Assembly (NCBI RefSeq): GCF_900099975.1
Contig: NZ_FNEI01000011.1
Span: 1 to 64,000, forward strand
DNA length: 64,000 bases
Direction: 5' to 3'
DNA from: Arthrobacter cupressi
GTDB taxonomy: Bacteria; Actinomycetota; Actinomycetes; Actinomycetales; Micrococcaceae
Below are positions 40,441-49,323 of this stretch, piece after piece. Under the pieces are notes generated by a model. It was not told the origin of the DNA and made no database searches. It saw only the letters and a list, made by a program, of their open reading frames with translations. The first letter of the stretch is position 1. Each line of letters opens with the position of its first letter. The translations under genes and the position numbers were made by a program.

Positions 40441-41484
40441 TCAGACCTTGACCTTTACAGTTTCCCACGCCTTCAGGACGGCGTCATGCTCGGCGGAACC
40501 GCTGCCGAACAGTTCCTCTGCGGTGGCGATGGTGGTCCTGGCGAACTTGCCGAAGGTGCACGCCGCCGGGAGGGATCCGCTGGTCAGGGTTCCGTACCAG
40601 ATCTGGCCCGGCGCTTCCCAGGCATTGCCGCCCAGCTCCGAGGCCACCAGGTAGAACGCCCGGTTGGGGATGCCCGAATTGATGTGGACCCCGCCGTTGT
40701 CCGCGGTGGTGCGCACATAGCTGTCCATGGAATCCGGTTGCGGGTCCTTGCCCAGGACATCGTCGTCGTACGCCGTTCCCGGTGCCTTCAGGGAGCGCAG
40801 TGCCGCACCCTGCACGGCGTCGGTGAAGAGTCCTTCGCCGATCAGCCAGTTGGCCTCCGCGGCCGGCTGTTTGCGGGCGTACTGTTCCACGAGCACGCCG
40901 AAGACATCGGACATGGATTCATTGAGGGCGCCTGCCTGGTTCCGGTAGGCGAGTCCGGCCGTGTACTGGGTGACGCCATGGGCGAGCTCGTGGCCGATCA
41001 CGGTCAGGGACTTGGTGAAGCGCTGGAAGATCTGGCCGTCCCCGTCGCCGAAGACCATCTGGCGGCCGTCCCAGAAAGCGTTGTCGTAGAGCTCGCCGAA
41101 ATGGACCGTGGCGTCCAGCTTCAGGCCCGCACCGTCGATGGAGTTCCGTTCGAAGACATCCGCGTAGAGGCTGTGGGTATCGCCCAGGCCGTCGTAGGCT
41201 TCATCGGCTGCGGCGTCCCCGACAGGCGGCATCCCTTCCTTCCGGACCAGGGTGCCGGGCAGGGTCTCGGTGGACGCGGCGTCGTAGATGGTGCGCTTGG
41301 GCGGGGTTGGCGTGGCCTGGCGTGCGCCCGGGGGAGTAGCGGGCACGGGGAGGGCGCGGGCGGCCTGCAGGCCCTTGATGTGCAGCAGCGATTCCTTCGC
41401 GGCCCGCGCGATGGCGCGGAGCCGGGGCTCCGGGCGGGCGGCGAGGCGGCGCAGCATGTACGGAGGAACGATGGAGCAGATCAT
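40441..41484 (-). CDS. Protealysin-like M4 metallopeptidase
   Basis: The 347-residue protein is a thermolysin-family zinc protease: HELAH (His165, Glu166, His169), the third ligand Glu189 in NESMSD, and the catalytic His in GGVHINSGIPN. There is no signal peptide; instead a short N-terminal propeptide carries the PPYML motif (residues 7-11) of protealysin-like proteins, which are intracellular or leave cells by unusual routes. The ATG at 41484 has aagggg 7 nt upstream. It is followed by the emfourin-like inhibitor gene. Confidence 0.9.
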   Translation of the reverse strand: MICSIVPPYMLRRLAARPEPRLRAIARAAKESLLHIKGLQAARALPVPATPPGARQATPTPPKRTIYDAASTETLPGTLVRKEGMPPVGDAAADEAYDGLGDTHSLYADVFERNSIDGAGLKLDATVHFGELYDNAFWDGRQMVFGDGDGQIFQRFTKSLTVIGHELAHGVTQYTAGLAYRNQAGALNESMSDVFGVLVEQYARKQPAAEANWLIGEGLFTDAVQGAALRSLKAPGTAYDDDVLGKDPQPDSMDSYVRTTADNGGVHINSGIPNRAFYLVASELGGNAWEAPGQIWYGTLTSGSLPAACTFGKFARTTIATAEELFGSGSAEHDAVLKAWETVKVKV

Positions 41485-41585
41485 TGGCAAACCCCTTAGC
41501 GTCTGGCGTAGCAGGTACGAATCAGCTTAGGAGCGGCCACTGACAATTTGCCCGCCCGCTCCCGGCATGTTCGGCCACAACGCAG

Positions 41586-41618
41586 AAACCCCGCCGCTCA
41601 CAAGGAACGGCGGGGTTT
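41586..41618 (-). terminator. Terminator of tRNA-Arg
   Basis: aaaccccgccg (41586-41596) and cggcggggttt (41608-41618) form an 11-bp stem with an 11-nt loop, 5 bp after the tRNA CCA end on the minus strand. Confidence 0.8.
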
Positions 41619-41622
41619 CAAA

Positions 41623-41698
41623 TGGTGCCCTCGATAGGATTCGAACCTACGGCCTTCTGCTCCGGAGGCAGACGCTCTATCCCCTGAGCTACGAGGGC
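41623..41698 (-). tRNA. tRNA-Arg (anticodon CCG)
   Basis: The minus strand folds into a cloverleaf: acceptor GCCCTCG pairs with CGAGGGC, D arm with AGCTCAGGGGATAGAGC, anticodon stem TCTGC/GCAGA with loop CTCCGGA (anticodon CCG, codon CGG), T arm with GGTTCGAATCC. CCA is encoded (41623-41625). It reads CGG, an abundant Arg codon in GC-rich genes. Confidence 0.95.
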
Positions 41699-41816
41699 AT
41701 CCGGGTTCCCGTTTCCGGGACGTTGAAGAGCTTAGCAGGTCCGCGGGCCGCAATGGAAAAGCGGCGGAAAAGCGGCGCGGCGGCCGTGCCCGGCGGCGGA
41801 CCGGCAGGCGTACCCG

Positions 41817-43352
41817 TCAGTAGCCGGCGAAGGCATCCACCCGGACGCGCCGTGCCCCGGCGTGCCGGGCGGCGCTGCGAAGGGATTCCACGCGGGCGGG
41901 GGAGCCGGAGACATACACGGTGCGGTGCGCAATGTCCGGCACCAGCTCGCGCAGCGAGGACCCGTCGATCCTTACCGTTCCGGCGTCATGCATGAAGTCC
42001 GGCGGAGCGGAACCGTCGGCGAGCCGGGCGATCACACGCGCACCGGAAGCCGCCAGCACGTCCGTACCGGCGAGCTCGTCGGCCCCGGTGGCCAGATAGA
42101 GCAGCACGATGTCGCGCTCCTTGGCCGCGCCGGAGCCCAGCTGCGACAGGAACGGGGTGATCCCGATGCCGGCCGCGATCAGCAGCACGGGCGTTCCGCC
42201 GTCGCGCGGCAGCACGAAGTCGCCGCCCACGGCGGTGGCCCGCAGCGGATCGCCCGGAGCCAGCTCGAGCAGGGCCCGCTTCGCCGCCGATAGCGGTTCG
42301 GCCGTCCCCACCCCGAACGTCAGTTCAGCACTGCCGGGCGCGCTGCTCATGCTGAAGATCCGCCGTCGACCTTTGCCGTCGGAGGAGGAGTGCGGCAGGT
42401 CGAGCTCCATGTACTGGCCCGGCGTGAAACGGACGGGCCGGAGGGCCGCGAAACGCAGTTCCGTGGTGGTCGGCGTCAGCGGCCGGGACCCCGCGAACAC
42501 GAGCCGGATGCCCCCGCGCTGGCCGGCGAAGAAGGCCAGCAGGTTGCCCAGCAGCAGCGCCAGCTCGGGGGAGTTCGCCACGAACCCCAGGTTGTACGGC
42601 ACCGCGAACACCACGCCGACGACGGCGGCAAGCGCCAGCTGCTGCCAGCGCCGGGGCGGCAGGGTGAGCGGCTCCGTCAACATGAAACCGGCGAAGAACA
42701 GCAGCGGCCGTTGCGCGAACGGCTGCCAGAGGGCCGCCCCCGCCGGCATTCCGGCGCGGAGCAGTTCGGTGAAGACGATCGAGCCCGACACCAGCAGGAA
42801 GGTGCAGGCCATCAGCACCTTCCTGGTCCGGTACATGATCAGGGCGACGCCCGGCAGGACAGCCCACAGCATCGCGGGGGTGGCCGCCCACCACGTGGCG
42901 ACGTTCAACCCTGTCAGGGAGACGATGAATGCCCCGGCCGCGGCCGGGTTGAAGATGTGCCGGCCACGGAACGCCAACAGGTATTTCGACGCCGAGGCCA
43001 GCACGCAGGCCAGGGCGACGCCGGCGAGGTCCGGCCAGGCGACCGCCGGCAGCAGCTCGCTTGGCCAGAACAGGAAGAACAGCAGCAGGCCGGTGATCAG
43101 GGAGGACTCCGAATGCGGCCGGACCCGGAACACCGCGGCGAAAGCGCGGTTGGACAGGTACGTCAGGCCGAGGCAGAGCACGGCATGCGCCAGCATGTCC
43201 GCCAGGCCGAACGTCAACCAGCCGAGGGTGTTGAGGACCAGGCTGTACGCCGCGAGGATGGCGAGCACCCAGAGGATCAGCCGGTACATGGTGAAGCGGC
43301 CCAGCCAGGTGTCGAGCCGCGATTTGGGGGTCGCGATGGCAACCGTGGTCAT
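41817..43352 (-). CDS. RnfD/NqrB-like membrane domain fused to FNR-type flavin reductase
   Basis: The 511-residue protein has a membrane part with about nine helices (1-265) that matches the RnfD/NqrB group (LAFRGRHIFNPAAAGAFIVS; FMLTEPLTLPPRRW). It is fused to a ferredoxin-NADP reductase-like domain (about 275-511) with an FAD motif RRIFSMSS and the nucleotide motif AAGIGITPFLSQL. There is no 2Fe-2S domain. I do not see an SGAT-type covalent-FMN site in the membrane part. It probably moves electrons from cytoplasmic NAD(P)H to an acceptor across the membrane. Start overlaps the apbE stop by 4 bp. Confidence 0.78.
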   Translation of the reverse strand: MTTVAIATPKSRLDTWLGRFTMYRLILWVLAILAAYSLVLNTLGWLTFGLADMLAHAVLCLGLTYLSNRAFAAVFRVRPHSESSLITGLLLFFLFWPSELLPAVAWPDLAGVALACVLASASKYLLAFRGRHIFNPAAAGAFIVSLTGLNVATWWAATPAMLWAVLPGVALIMYRTRKVLMACTFLLVSGSIVFTELLRAGMPAGAALWQPFAQRPLLFFAGFMLTEPLTLPPRRWQQLALAAVVGVVFAVPYNLGFVANSPELALLLGNLLAFFAGQRGGIRLVFAGSRPLTPTTTELRFAALRPVRFTPGQYMELDLPHSSSDGKGRRRIFSMSSAPGSAELTFGVGTAEPLSAAKRALLELAPGDPLRATAVGGDFVLPRDGGTPVLLIAAGIGITPFLSQLGSGAAKERDIVLLYLATGADELAGTDVLAASGARVIARLADGSAPPDFMHDAGTVRIDGSSLRELVPDIAHRTVYVSGSPARVESLRSAARHAGARRVRVDAFAGY

Positions 43353-44221
43353 GTGAACAGCACCCCTTCAAAGCCCTGCGAGCAGTGTGCCCTGCCGTCC
43401 GAAAAAACCCTGAGCCAGTCGAACTCGAATTCTTCCTCCAACAGGCCAGGCTCCACAAGGAACAACGCCGTGGCCAGGGCATCGGCTTCGAGGGTGCATG
43501 CCGCCGTCGTCCAGGTGGCCACCACGGTGTCCACCGGCCGGCCGGTGGCGGCGTCCAGCACGTGGTGCAGCCCGTCGCCCCAGGCCCGCCGGTTGCTCGC
43601 CGAAGCGCACAGCGCCCGGTTGCCGAGTTCGACGACGCCGATCGCCTGCGCGGGATCGTACGGGTGTTCCAGGCCCACCCGCACCGGCGCGGGCCCGGCG
43701 TGCAGCATGTCGCCGCTGCCGTCCACCAGGTACTGCGTGACGCCGTCCGCCCGCAGGATCTCCGCCAGCAGATCAACGAGCTGGCCTTTTCCGGCGGCGC
43801 CGACGTCGAGCACCACCGGCTCGGTGCAGCCCACCGTGGTGCCGTCCCAGCGGAGGACGTTCTCCCAGCGCGGCGCGGGGCGGGCGGGTCCGCGGGGAAC
43901 CAGGGCGTAGTCAGGTCCGTAGCCCAGCTGCTCCAGGCTGCCGCCCACCAGCGGCGTCATCGAACCGCCGCTGAGCCGGTACAAGGTGCGGAAGACGGCT
44001 TCCAGCTGCTCCGCGTGCTCCGGCAGGGTCACCGTCACCGCCGCCCGCGCCAGTTCGGCGATCCGGGAATCGGGGCGGAAGCGCGAGTAGCTGAGGTCGT
44101 AGTCGGCCACGGCCTGCAGCAGGCGGGCGCGCACCGCGGGAGCGATCGGATCCGGCGTCGAGATTTCCCAGGCGGTGCCGATGCCGTCGAAAGCGAAGGT
44201 GTCCCAGCCGGGGTGCGGCAT
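43349..44221 (-). CDS. ApbE-like FAD:protein FMN transferase
   Basis: The 290-residue protein is an ApbE-family flavin transferase that joins FMN through a phosphoester to a Ser/Thr of a target protein. Conserved blocks are SRFRPDSRI near the start, VLDVGAAGKGQLVDLL, and TLEADALATALF near the end, including metal-ligand residues. There is no signal peptide, so it may act from the cytoplasmic side, unlike many ApbE lipoproteins. The FMN-binding lipoprotein gene just upstream is its evident target. It ends in a 4-bp overlap with the membrane reductase. Confidence 0.85.
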   Translation of the reverse strand: MPHPGWDTFAFDGIGTAWEISTPDPIAPAVRARLLQAVADYDLSYSRFRPDSRIAELARAAVTVTLPEHAEQLEAVFRTLYRLSGGSMTPLVGGSLEQLGYGPDYALVPRGPARPAPRWENVLRWDGTTVGCTEPVVLDVGAAGKGQLVDLLAEILRADGVTQYLVDGSGDMLHAGPAPVRVGLEHPYDPAQAIGVVELGNRALCASASNRRAWGDGLHHVLDAATGRPVDTVVATWTTAACTLEADALATALFLVEPGLLEEEFEFDWLRVFSDGRAHCSQGFEGVLFT

Positions 44222-44226
44222 GGCCG

Positions 44227-44703
44227 CTACTTCGCCTGGGCCTTGATGGACTTCACAGCCTCGTTGAAGCCGCCGCTGGTCAGCGACGAACCGGAGACCT
44301 TGGACACGCTGAGCTCATCGAGCTTCTTTCCCACGATCTGGGCGGCAATGCCGTCCTTGAATTCGCCCTGGAATTTCCGGGTGTTGGGGTTGGTGGGGTG
44401 GGTGGTGATCTCGACGGCGGTGACGGTTCCACCCGCCAGGGTCAGCTGGACGCCCACGGTTTCGGTGCCGTTGGGCGATTCGTAGTGGCCGTCGGCACTG
44501 TAGGTGCCGTCCTTGTAGCCGCTTGTGCCGCCGGTGCCCGGGTCGGCGGATGCGGAGCCGCCGCTGGTGCTGGAGGAGGGTGTCTGGGCGGCGGTGGTTT
44601 GGCCGGACGGGGCCTGGGCGGTGGGCGCGCAAGCGGCCACCGTTGCGGTGAGGGAGAGTCCGGCGACCCCGGCGAGGAGGCCCTTGCGAAGTGGCGTGGT
44701 CAT
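44227..44703 (-). CDS. FMN-binding-domain lipoprotein
   Basis: The 158-residue protein has a lipoprotein signal (LSLTATVAAC, lipid Cys25), a Ser/Thr/Gly-rich tether (about 28-62) and an FMN_bind domain (about 63-158). The flavinylation loop is VSGSSLTSGGF; the usual S-G-A-T is S-G-S-S (137-140), so FMN would be carried by Ser140. It is an extracytoplasmic one-gene cousin of RnfG/NqrC. It is the first gene of the three-gene unit and lies 5 bp before apbE. No strong ribosome site is seen before ATG 44703. Confidence 0.85.
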   Translation of the reverse strand: MTTPLRKGLLAGVAGLSLTATVAACAPTAQAPSGQTTAAQTPSSSTSGGSASADPGTGGTSGYKDGTYSADGHYESPNGTETVGVQLTLAGGTVTAVEITTHPTNPNTRKFQGEFKDGIAAQIVGKKLDELSVSKVSGSSLTSGGFNEAVKSIKAQAK

Positions 44704-44874
44704 GATGTGCTCGTTTCAACTTGCGGGACGGGGTGGCAAAGCGGTTCATTCCTTTGACGTCCGAACCAGCGTATTGGTTCACCCTGTGCGCAGCTGCAGC
44801 CGGATCTGTGCCCAGGCTGTGACGCCGGCTGTTGCAATTCCTCCACTGGCAAGCCCCGACGGTACGCTAGACGG

Positions 44875-46539
44875 GTGACTCCCGAAGAACTCTCTGCCGC
44901 CATATCCGCCTGCCTGAAAGACGCCGTTGCCGCCGGCGACGTCGCCCTTTCCGAATCCGAGCTGCCGGATGAGGTGCGCGTGGAGCGACCCAAGAACCGG
45001 GAGCACGGTGACTGGGCCACGAACATCGCCCTGCAGCTGGCCAAGAAGGCCGGCACCAACCCGCGGGCCTTCGCGGAAATCCTGCGCACCCGGCTCAAGG
45101 AGATCAACGGCGTCACGGCCGTGGACATCGCCGGCCCGGGCTTCCTGAACATCACCGTGGACGCGGCCGCCGCCGGCGCCCTGGCCAAGGTCATTGTCGA
45201 GTCCGGACGCTCCTACGGAAGCAACCAGGCGCTCGCAGGCCACGTCGTCAACATGGAATTCGTCTCGGCCAACCCCACCGGTCCGCTGCACATCGGCCAC
45301 ACCCGCTGGGCCGCGCTCGGCGACTCGATCGCCCGCGTGCTGCGCGCCTCCGGTGCAGACGTCACGGCCGAGTACTACATCAACGACGCCGGCTCCCAGA
45401 TGAACGTCTTCGCCAACTCGGTGCTGTCCCGCCTGCATGGCCGCGACGTTCCGGAGGGCGGCTACCCGGGCCAGTACATCGTGGAACTCGGCGACGAAGT
45501 GCTCAAGGCCCATCCCGCCATCCGCGAACTCACGGACGAGGCCGCGCTGCCGGTCATCCGCCAGGCCGCCTACGAGGCCCAGATGGCGGACATCAAGGCC
45601 ACGCTCGCCGAATTCGGTGTGTCCTTCGACGTCTACTTCTCCGAGAAGGACCTGCACGACCACGGCGCCATCGAGTCCGCCGTCGCCCGCCTGCGCGAGC
45701 AGGGCCACGTGTTCGACAAGGACGGCGCGGTCTGGCTGCGCACCACCGACTTCGGTGACGACAAGGACCGCGTGATGATCCGCGCCAACGGCGAACCCAC
45801 GTACTTCGCCGCCGACGCCGCCTACTACCTGTCCAAGAAGGACCGCGGCTTCCCGGAAAAGATCTACCTGCTCGGCGCGGACCACCACGGCTACATCAAC
45901 CGCCTCAAGGCCATCGCCGCCTGCGCAGGCGATGATCCGGAAACCAACATCGAGGTCCTCATCGGCCAGCTGGTGTCGGTCAACGGTGCCAAGCTGTCCA
46001 AGCGTGCCGGCAACATCATCGAGCTCAAGGACCTCATCTCCTGGCTCGGCACCGACGCCGTGCGCTACTCCCTGGCCCGCTTCCCCGCGGACTCGCCGCT
46101 GACGCTGGACCCGGAACTGCTGAAGAAGAACAGCAACGAAAACCCGGTGTTCTACGTGCAGTACGCCCACGCCCGCTCCCGCGGCACGGCACGCAACGCG
46201 GCCGAGGCCGGCGTCGAACGCCAGGTCAACGGCGAGGACGCCTTCGACGCCTCCCTGCTGGACCACGCCACCGAAAACGAGCTCCTGTCCTACCTGGGCA
46301 GCTACCCCTCGATCGTGGCCAAGGCCGCCGAGTTCCGCGAACCGCACCGCGTGGCCCGCCACCTGGAAGTGATCGCCGGCGCCTACCACCGCTGGTACGA
46401 CGCCTGCCGCGTCTCGCCGCAGGGCGAAGAACCCGTCCGCGACGTCAACCGGACCCGCCTGTGGCTCAACGACGCAACCAGCCAGGTCCTCGCCAACGGC
46501 CTCGAACTGCTGGGCGTTTCCGCGCCCGAACGGATGTGA
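44875..46539 (+). CDS. argS: Arginyl-tRNA synthetase
   Basis: The 554-residue class I synthetase has the HIGH motif in NPTGPLHIGHTRWA, the KMSKS equivalent KLSKR in VNGAKLSKRAGN, and the N-terminal additional domain of ArgS. It charges tRNA-Arg. A TACGCT box ends exactly 6 nt before the GTG start and no Shine-Dalgarno is seen, so the transcript likely begins at the GTG. It heads the argS-lysA-hom-thrC-thrB run; lysA starts 5 bp after its stop. Confidence 0.96.
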   Translation: MTPEELSAAISACLKDAVAAGDVALSESELPDEVRVERPKNREHGDWATNIALQLAKKAGTNPRAFAEILRTRLKEINGVTAVDIAGPGFLNITVDAAAAGALAKVIVESGRSYGSNQALAGHVVNMEFVSANPTGPLHIGHTRWAALGDSIARVLRASGADVTAEYYINDAGSQMNVFANSVLSRLHGRDVPEGGYPGQYIVELGDEVLKAHPAIRELTDEAALPVIRQAAYEAQMADIKATLAEFGVSFDVYFSEKDLHDHGAIESAVARLREQGHVFDKDGAVWLRTTDFGDDKDRVMIRANGEPTYFAADAAYYLSKKDRGFPEKIYLLGADHHGYINRLKAIAACAGDDPETNIEVLIGQLVSVNGAKLSKRAGNIIELKDLISWLGTDAVRYSLARFPADSPLTLDPELLKKNSNENPVFYVQYAHARSRGTARNAAEAGVERQVNGEDAFDASLLDHATENELLSYLGSYPSIVAKAAEFREPHRVARHLEVIAGAYHRWYDACRVSPQGEEPVRDVNRTRLWLNDATSQVLANGLELLGVSAPERM

Positions 46540-46544
46540 CCCCG

Positions 46545-48014
46545 ATGACCGAAACAACAGGGGCCTCGCCCCTCGCCCCGGAATGGCTCGCCGTGCCGGC
46601 GGACCTCAACGCCCTGCACGCGCCCATGTGGGCGGCCGGTGTTGAAAGGAACGACGGCGGCGAGCTGGCCATCGACGGCATCCCCGTCAGCGAGCTCAAG
46701 GCACAGTTCGGCAGCCCGCTCTTCGTGATGAGCGAAACGGACTTCCGCGCCCGGGCCCGGGCCTTCAAGGACGCCTTCGACGCCGCGTTCGAGGACATCT
46801 GCGGGGGAGTGGACGTCTATTACGCCGGCAAGTCCTTCCTGTGCACGGCCGTGGCGTCCTGGGTCGCCGAGGAGGGCCTGCGCCTGGACACCTGTTCCGG
46901 CGGCGAACTCGCCGTGGCCGCCCGCGCCGGGATTGACGGCGCGAACCTTGGCCTGCACGGCAACAACAAGTCCGACGCCGAAATCAACCGGGCCCTGGAC
47001 ATGAAACTCGGCCGGATCGTCGTGGACAGCCTGGACGAACTCGAGCGCGTGGCCAAGATCGCCTCCGCCCGCGGCGAGGTGGCCAAGGTGATGCTGCGCC
47101 TGACTCCGGGCGTGCACGCGCACACCCACGAGTTCATCGCCACCGCGCACGAGGACCAGAAATTCGGCCTGTCCATGGCCGGGGACTCCACCGAGGAAGC
47201 AGGCCTTTCCGCCGCGGAAGAAGCCGTGGCCGCGGCCACGTCCTATGACAGCATTGAGCTGCTCGGCCTGCACTGCCACATCGGCTCGCAGATCTTCGAA
47301 CCCGAAGGCTTCGCGCTGGCGGCCGAAAAGCTGCTGGTCTTCCTGGCCGCGATGCAGTCCAAGTACTCCATCGTGCTGCCTGAGCTCGATCTCGGCGGCG
47401 GCTACGGCATCGCCTACACCCCGGTGGACACGCCGCGCCCGGCAGCGGAGATCGCGCAGGCGATGGCCGCCGTCGTCCGTTCCAGCTGTGCTGGGCTGGG
47501 CATCAAGGCCCCGCGCATTTCGATCGAACCCGGCCGCGCGATCGTCGGCAGCAGCACCTTCACCCTGTACGAGACCGGCACCCTCAAAACGGTGCGTGTG
47601 GACGCCCCCGCGGGTGCGGACGGCGCGGAAAACGTTACGTTCCCGCGCCGCTATGTGTCGGTAGACGGCGGCATGAGCGATAACGCCCGTCCGGTGCTCT
47701 ACGACGCGGATTATTCGGCCGTACTCGCCTCCCGGACGTCCCTGGCCGAACCGCAGCTGTCCCGAGTAGTGGGCAAACATTGCGAGAGCGGCGACATAGT
47801 TGTTAGAGATGTATATCTGCCCGCGGATGTGGCAGCCGGTGATTTGCTCGCAGTACCGGGTACCGGCGCCTACTGCTGGGCCCTCTCCAGCAACTACAAC
47901 TACCTTGCCCGGCCGGGCGTCGTCGCTGTGCGCGGCGGAACGGCCCGGTGGATTGTCCGCGGGGAAACCGAAGAAGATCTGTTGAACCGCGACATGGGAG
48001 TGGCGAATGTCTGA
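46545..48014 (+). CDS. lysA: Diaminopimelate decarboxylase
   Basis: LysA removes CO2 from meso-diaminopimelate, the last step to lysine. The 489-residue fold-III PLP enzyme has the PLP Lys in DVYYAGKSFLC, the glycine loop LDLGGGYGIAY and the Arg/Tyr phosphate region RISIEPGRAIVG; ALSSNYNY near the end contributes to the active site. It is longer than usual by about 40 N-terminal residues. The ATG at 46545 is used; the ribosome site ggatgtga lies near the argS stop. hom starts 8 bp before its stop. Confidence 0.93.
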   Translation: MTETTGASPLAPEWLAVPADLNALHAPMWAAGVERNDGGELAIDGIPVSELKAQFGSPLFVMSETDFRARARAFKDAFDAAFEDICGGVDVYYAGKSFLCTAVASWVAEEGLRLDTCSGGELAVAARAGIDGANLGLHGNNKSDAEINRALDMKLGRIVVDSLDELERVAKIASARGEVAKVMLRLTPGVHAHTHEFIATAHEDQKFGLSMAGDSTEEAGLSAAEEAVAAATSYDSIELLGLHCHIGSQIFEPEGFALAAEKLLVFLAAMQSKYSIVLPELDLGGGYGIAYTPVDTPRPAAEIAQAMAAVVRSSCAGLGIKAPRISIEPGRAIVGSSTFTLYETGTLKTVRVDAPAGADGAENVTFPRRYVSVDGGMSDNARPVLYDADYSAVLASRTSLAEPQLSRVVGKHCESGDIVVRDVYLPADVAAGDLLAVPGTGAYCWALSSNYNYLARPGVVAVRGGTARWIVRGETEEDLLNRDMGVANV

Positions 48015-49323
48015 AGTGCGCACCTTGAAAGTGGCCCTGCTGGGTTGTGGCAACGTCGGGGCACAGGTCGCGCGGATTCTGCTTGACGACGCCGAGGCCC
48101 TGGCCGCCCGCAGCGGTGCGCGCCTGGAACTCGCCGGGATCGCCGTACGCAACCTCGACGCCAAGCGCGACGTGGAGCTTCCGCGCGAACTGTTCACCAC
48201 CGACGCCGACACCCTGGTCAAGGACGCCGACCTCGTCATCGAGCTGCTCGGCGGCATCGAACCGGCCCGCTCCCTGATCCTCACCGCCATCCAGAACGGC
48301 GCCTGCGTGGTCACCGGCAACAAGGCGCTGCTCGCCCAGGACGGCCCCACCCTCTACGAAGAGGCGGACAAGGCCGGTGTGCAGCTGTCCTACGAGGCCG
48401 CCGTCGCCGGTGCGATCCCGATCCTGCGCCCCATCCGCGACAGCCTCTCCGGAGACCGCATCACCCGCGTGCTCGGCATCGTCAACGGCACCACCAACTT
48501 CATCCTCGACCAGATGGACACCACCGGCGCGCAGTTCGCCGATGCCCTGGCCGAGGCGCAGCGCCTGGGCTACGCCGAGGCGGACCCGACGGCCGACGTC
48601 GAAGGCCACGACGCCGCCGCGAAGGCCGCCATCCTCGCGTCGCTGTCCTTCCACACCCGCTTCGCCCTGGAAAACGTCCACTGCGAAGGCATCACCAAGG
48701 TCACGGCGTCGGATATCGCTTCGGCAAAGGAAGCCGGCTTTGTCATCAAGCTGCTCGCTATTGCCGAGAAGCTGGTGGACGCCGACGGCGGCGAGGGAGT
48801 TTCGGTGCGCGTGCACCCGACGCTGCTGCCGCGCGAGCACCCGTTGGCCGCCGTCCGCGGCGCATTCAACGCCGTCTTCATCGAGGCCGAAAACGCCGGC
48901 GAACTGATGTTCTACGGCCAGGGCGCCGGCGGCACCCCGACGGCTTCGGCAGTGCTCGGCGACCTCGTCTCCGCTGCCCGGCGCCTGGTCCTGGGCGGCC
49001 CCGGCCGCACCGAAACCACCACCGGCCACGTCCCGGCACTGCCCGTGGAAGCTTCCGAGACCAGCTACTACATCGGCCTGGACGTCGCCGACCAGGCCGG
49101 CGTGCTGGCCCGGATCGCCCACATCTTTGCCGAGAACGGCGTCTCCATCGAAATCATGCGCCAGACCATCCACCGCGATGCCGCCTCGAACGTCGAGTCG
49201 GCTGAGCTGAAGATTGTCACGCACCGTGCATCCGAAGCCGCACTCGCGGCAACCGTCGAGGCCGTCAAGGCCCTCGACGTCATCAATTCCGTCACATCCG
49301 TACTGCGGGTAGAAGGGGTCTAA
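48007..49323 (+). CDS. hom: Homoserine dehydrogenase
   Basis: The 438-residue enzyme reduces aspartate semialdehyde to homoserine. It has the Rossmann motif LLGCGNVGAQVA at the N-terminus, the catalytic core with EAAVAGAIPILRP and GIVNGTTNFILDQM, and a C-terminal ACT domain (about 350-430, YYIGLDVADQAGVLARIA) that usually mediates threonine feedback. It overlaps lysA by 8 bp and is directly followed by thrC (GTG right after its TAA). Confidence 0.95.
   Translation: MSEVRTLKVALLGCGNVGAQVARILLDDAEALAARSGARLELAGIAVRNLDAKRDVELPRELFTTDADTLVKDADLVIELLGGIEPARSLILTAIQNGACVVTGNKALLAQDGPTLYEEADKAGVQLSYEAAVAGAIPILRPIRDSLSGDRITRVLGIVNGTTNFILDQMDTTGAQFADALAEAQRLGYAEADPTADVEGHDAAAKAAILASLSFHTRFALENVHCEGITKVTASDIASAKEAGFVIKLLAIAEKLVDADGGEGVSVRVHPTLLPREHPLAAVRGAFNAVFIEAENAGELMFYGQGAGGTPTASAVLGDLVSAARRLVLGGPGRTETTTGHVPALPVEASETSYYIGLDVADQAGVLARIAHIFAENGVSIEIMRQTIHRDAASNVESAELKIVTHRASEAALAATVEAVKALDVINSVTSVLRVEGV

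Noticed and set aside
41623..41698. tRNA gene as an integration site of a mobile element
   Set aside because: No integrase, no repeated tRNA 3-prime end and no change of gene content at either side.
44779..46557. A 592-codon open frame on the minus strand
   Set aside because: It mirrors argS; argS has all class I synthetase motifs.
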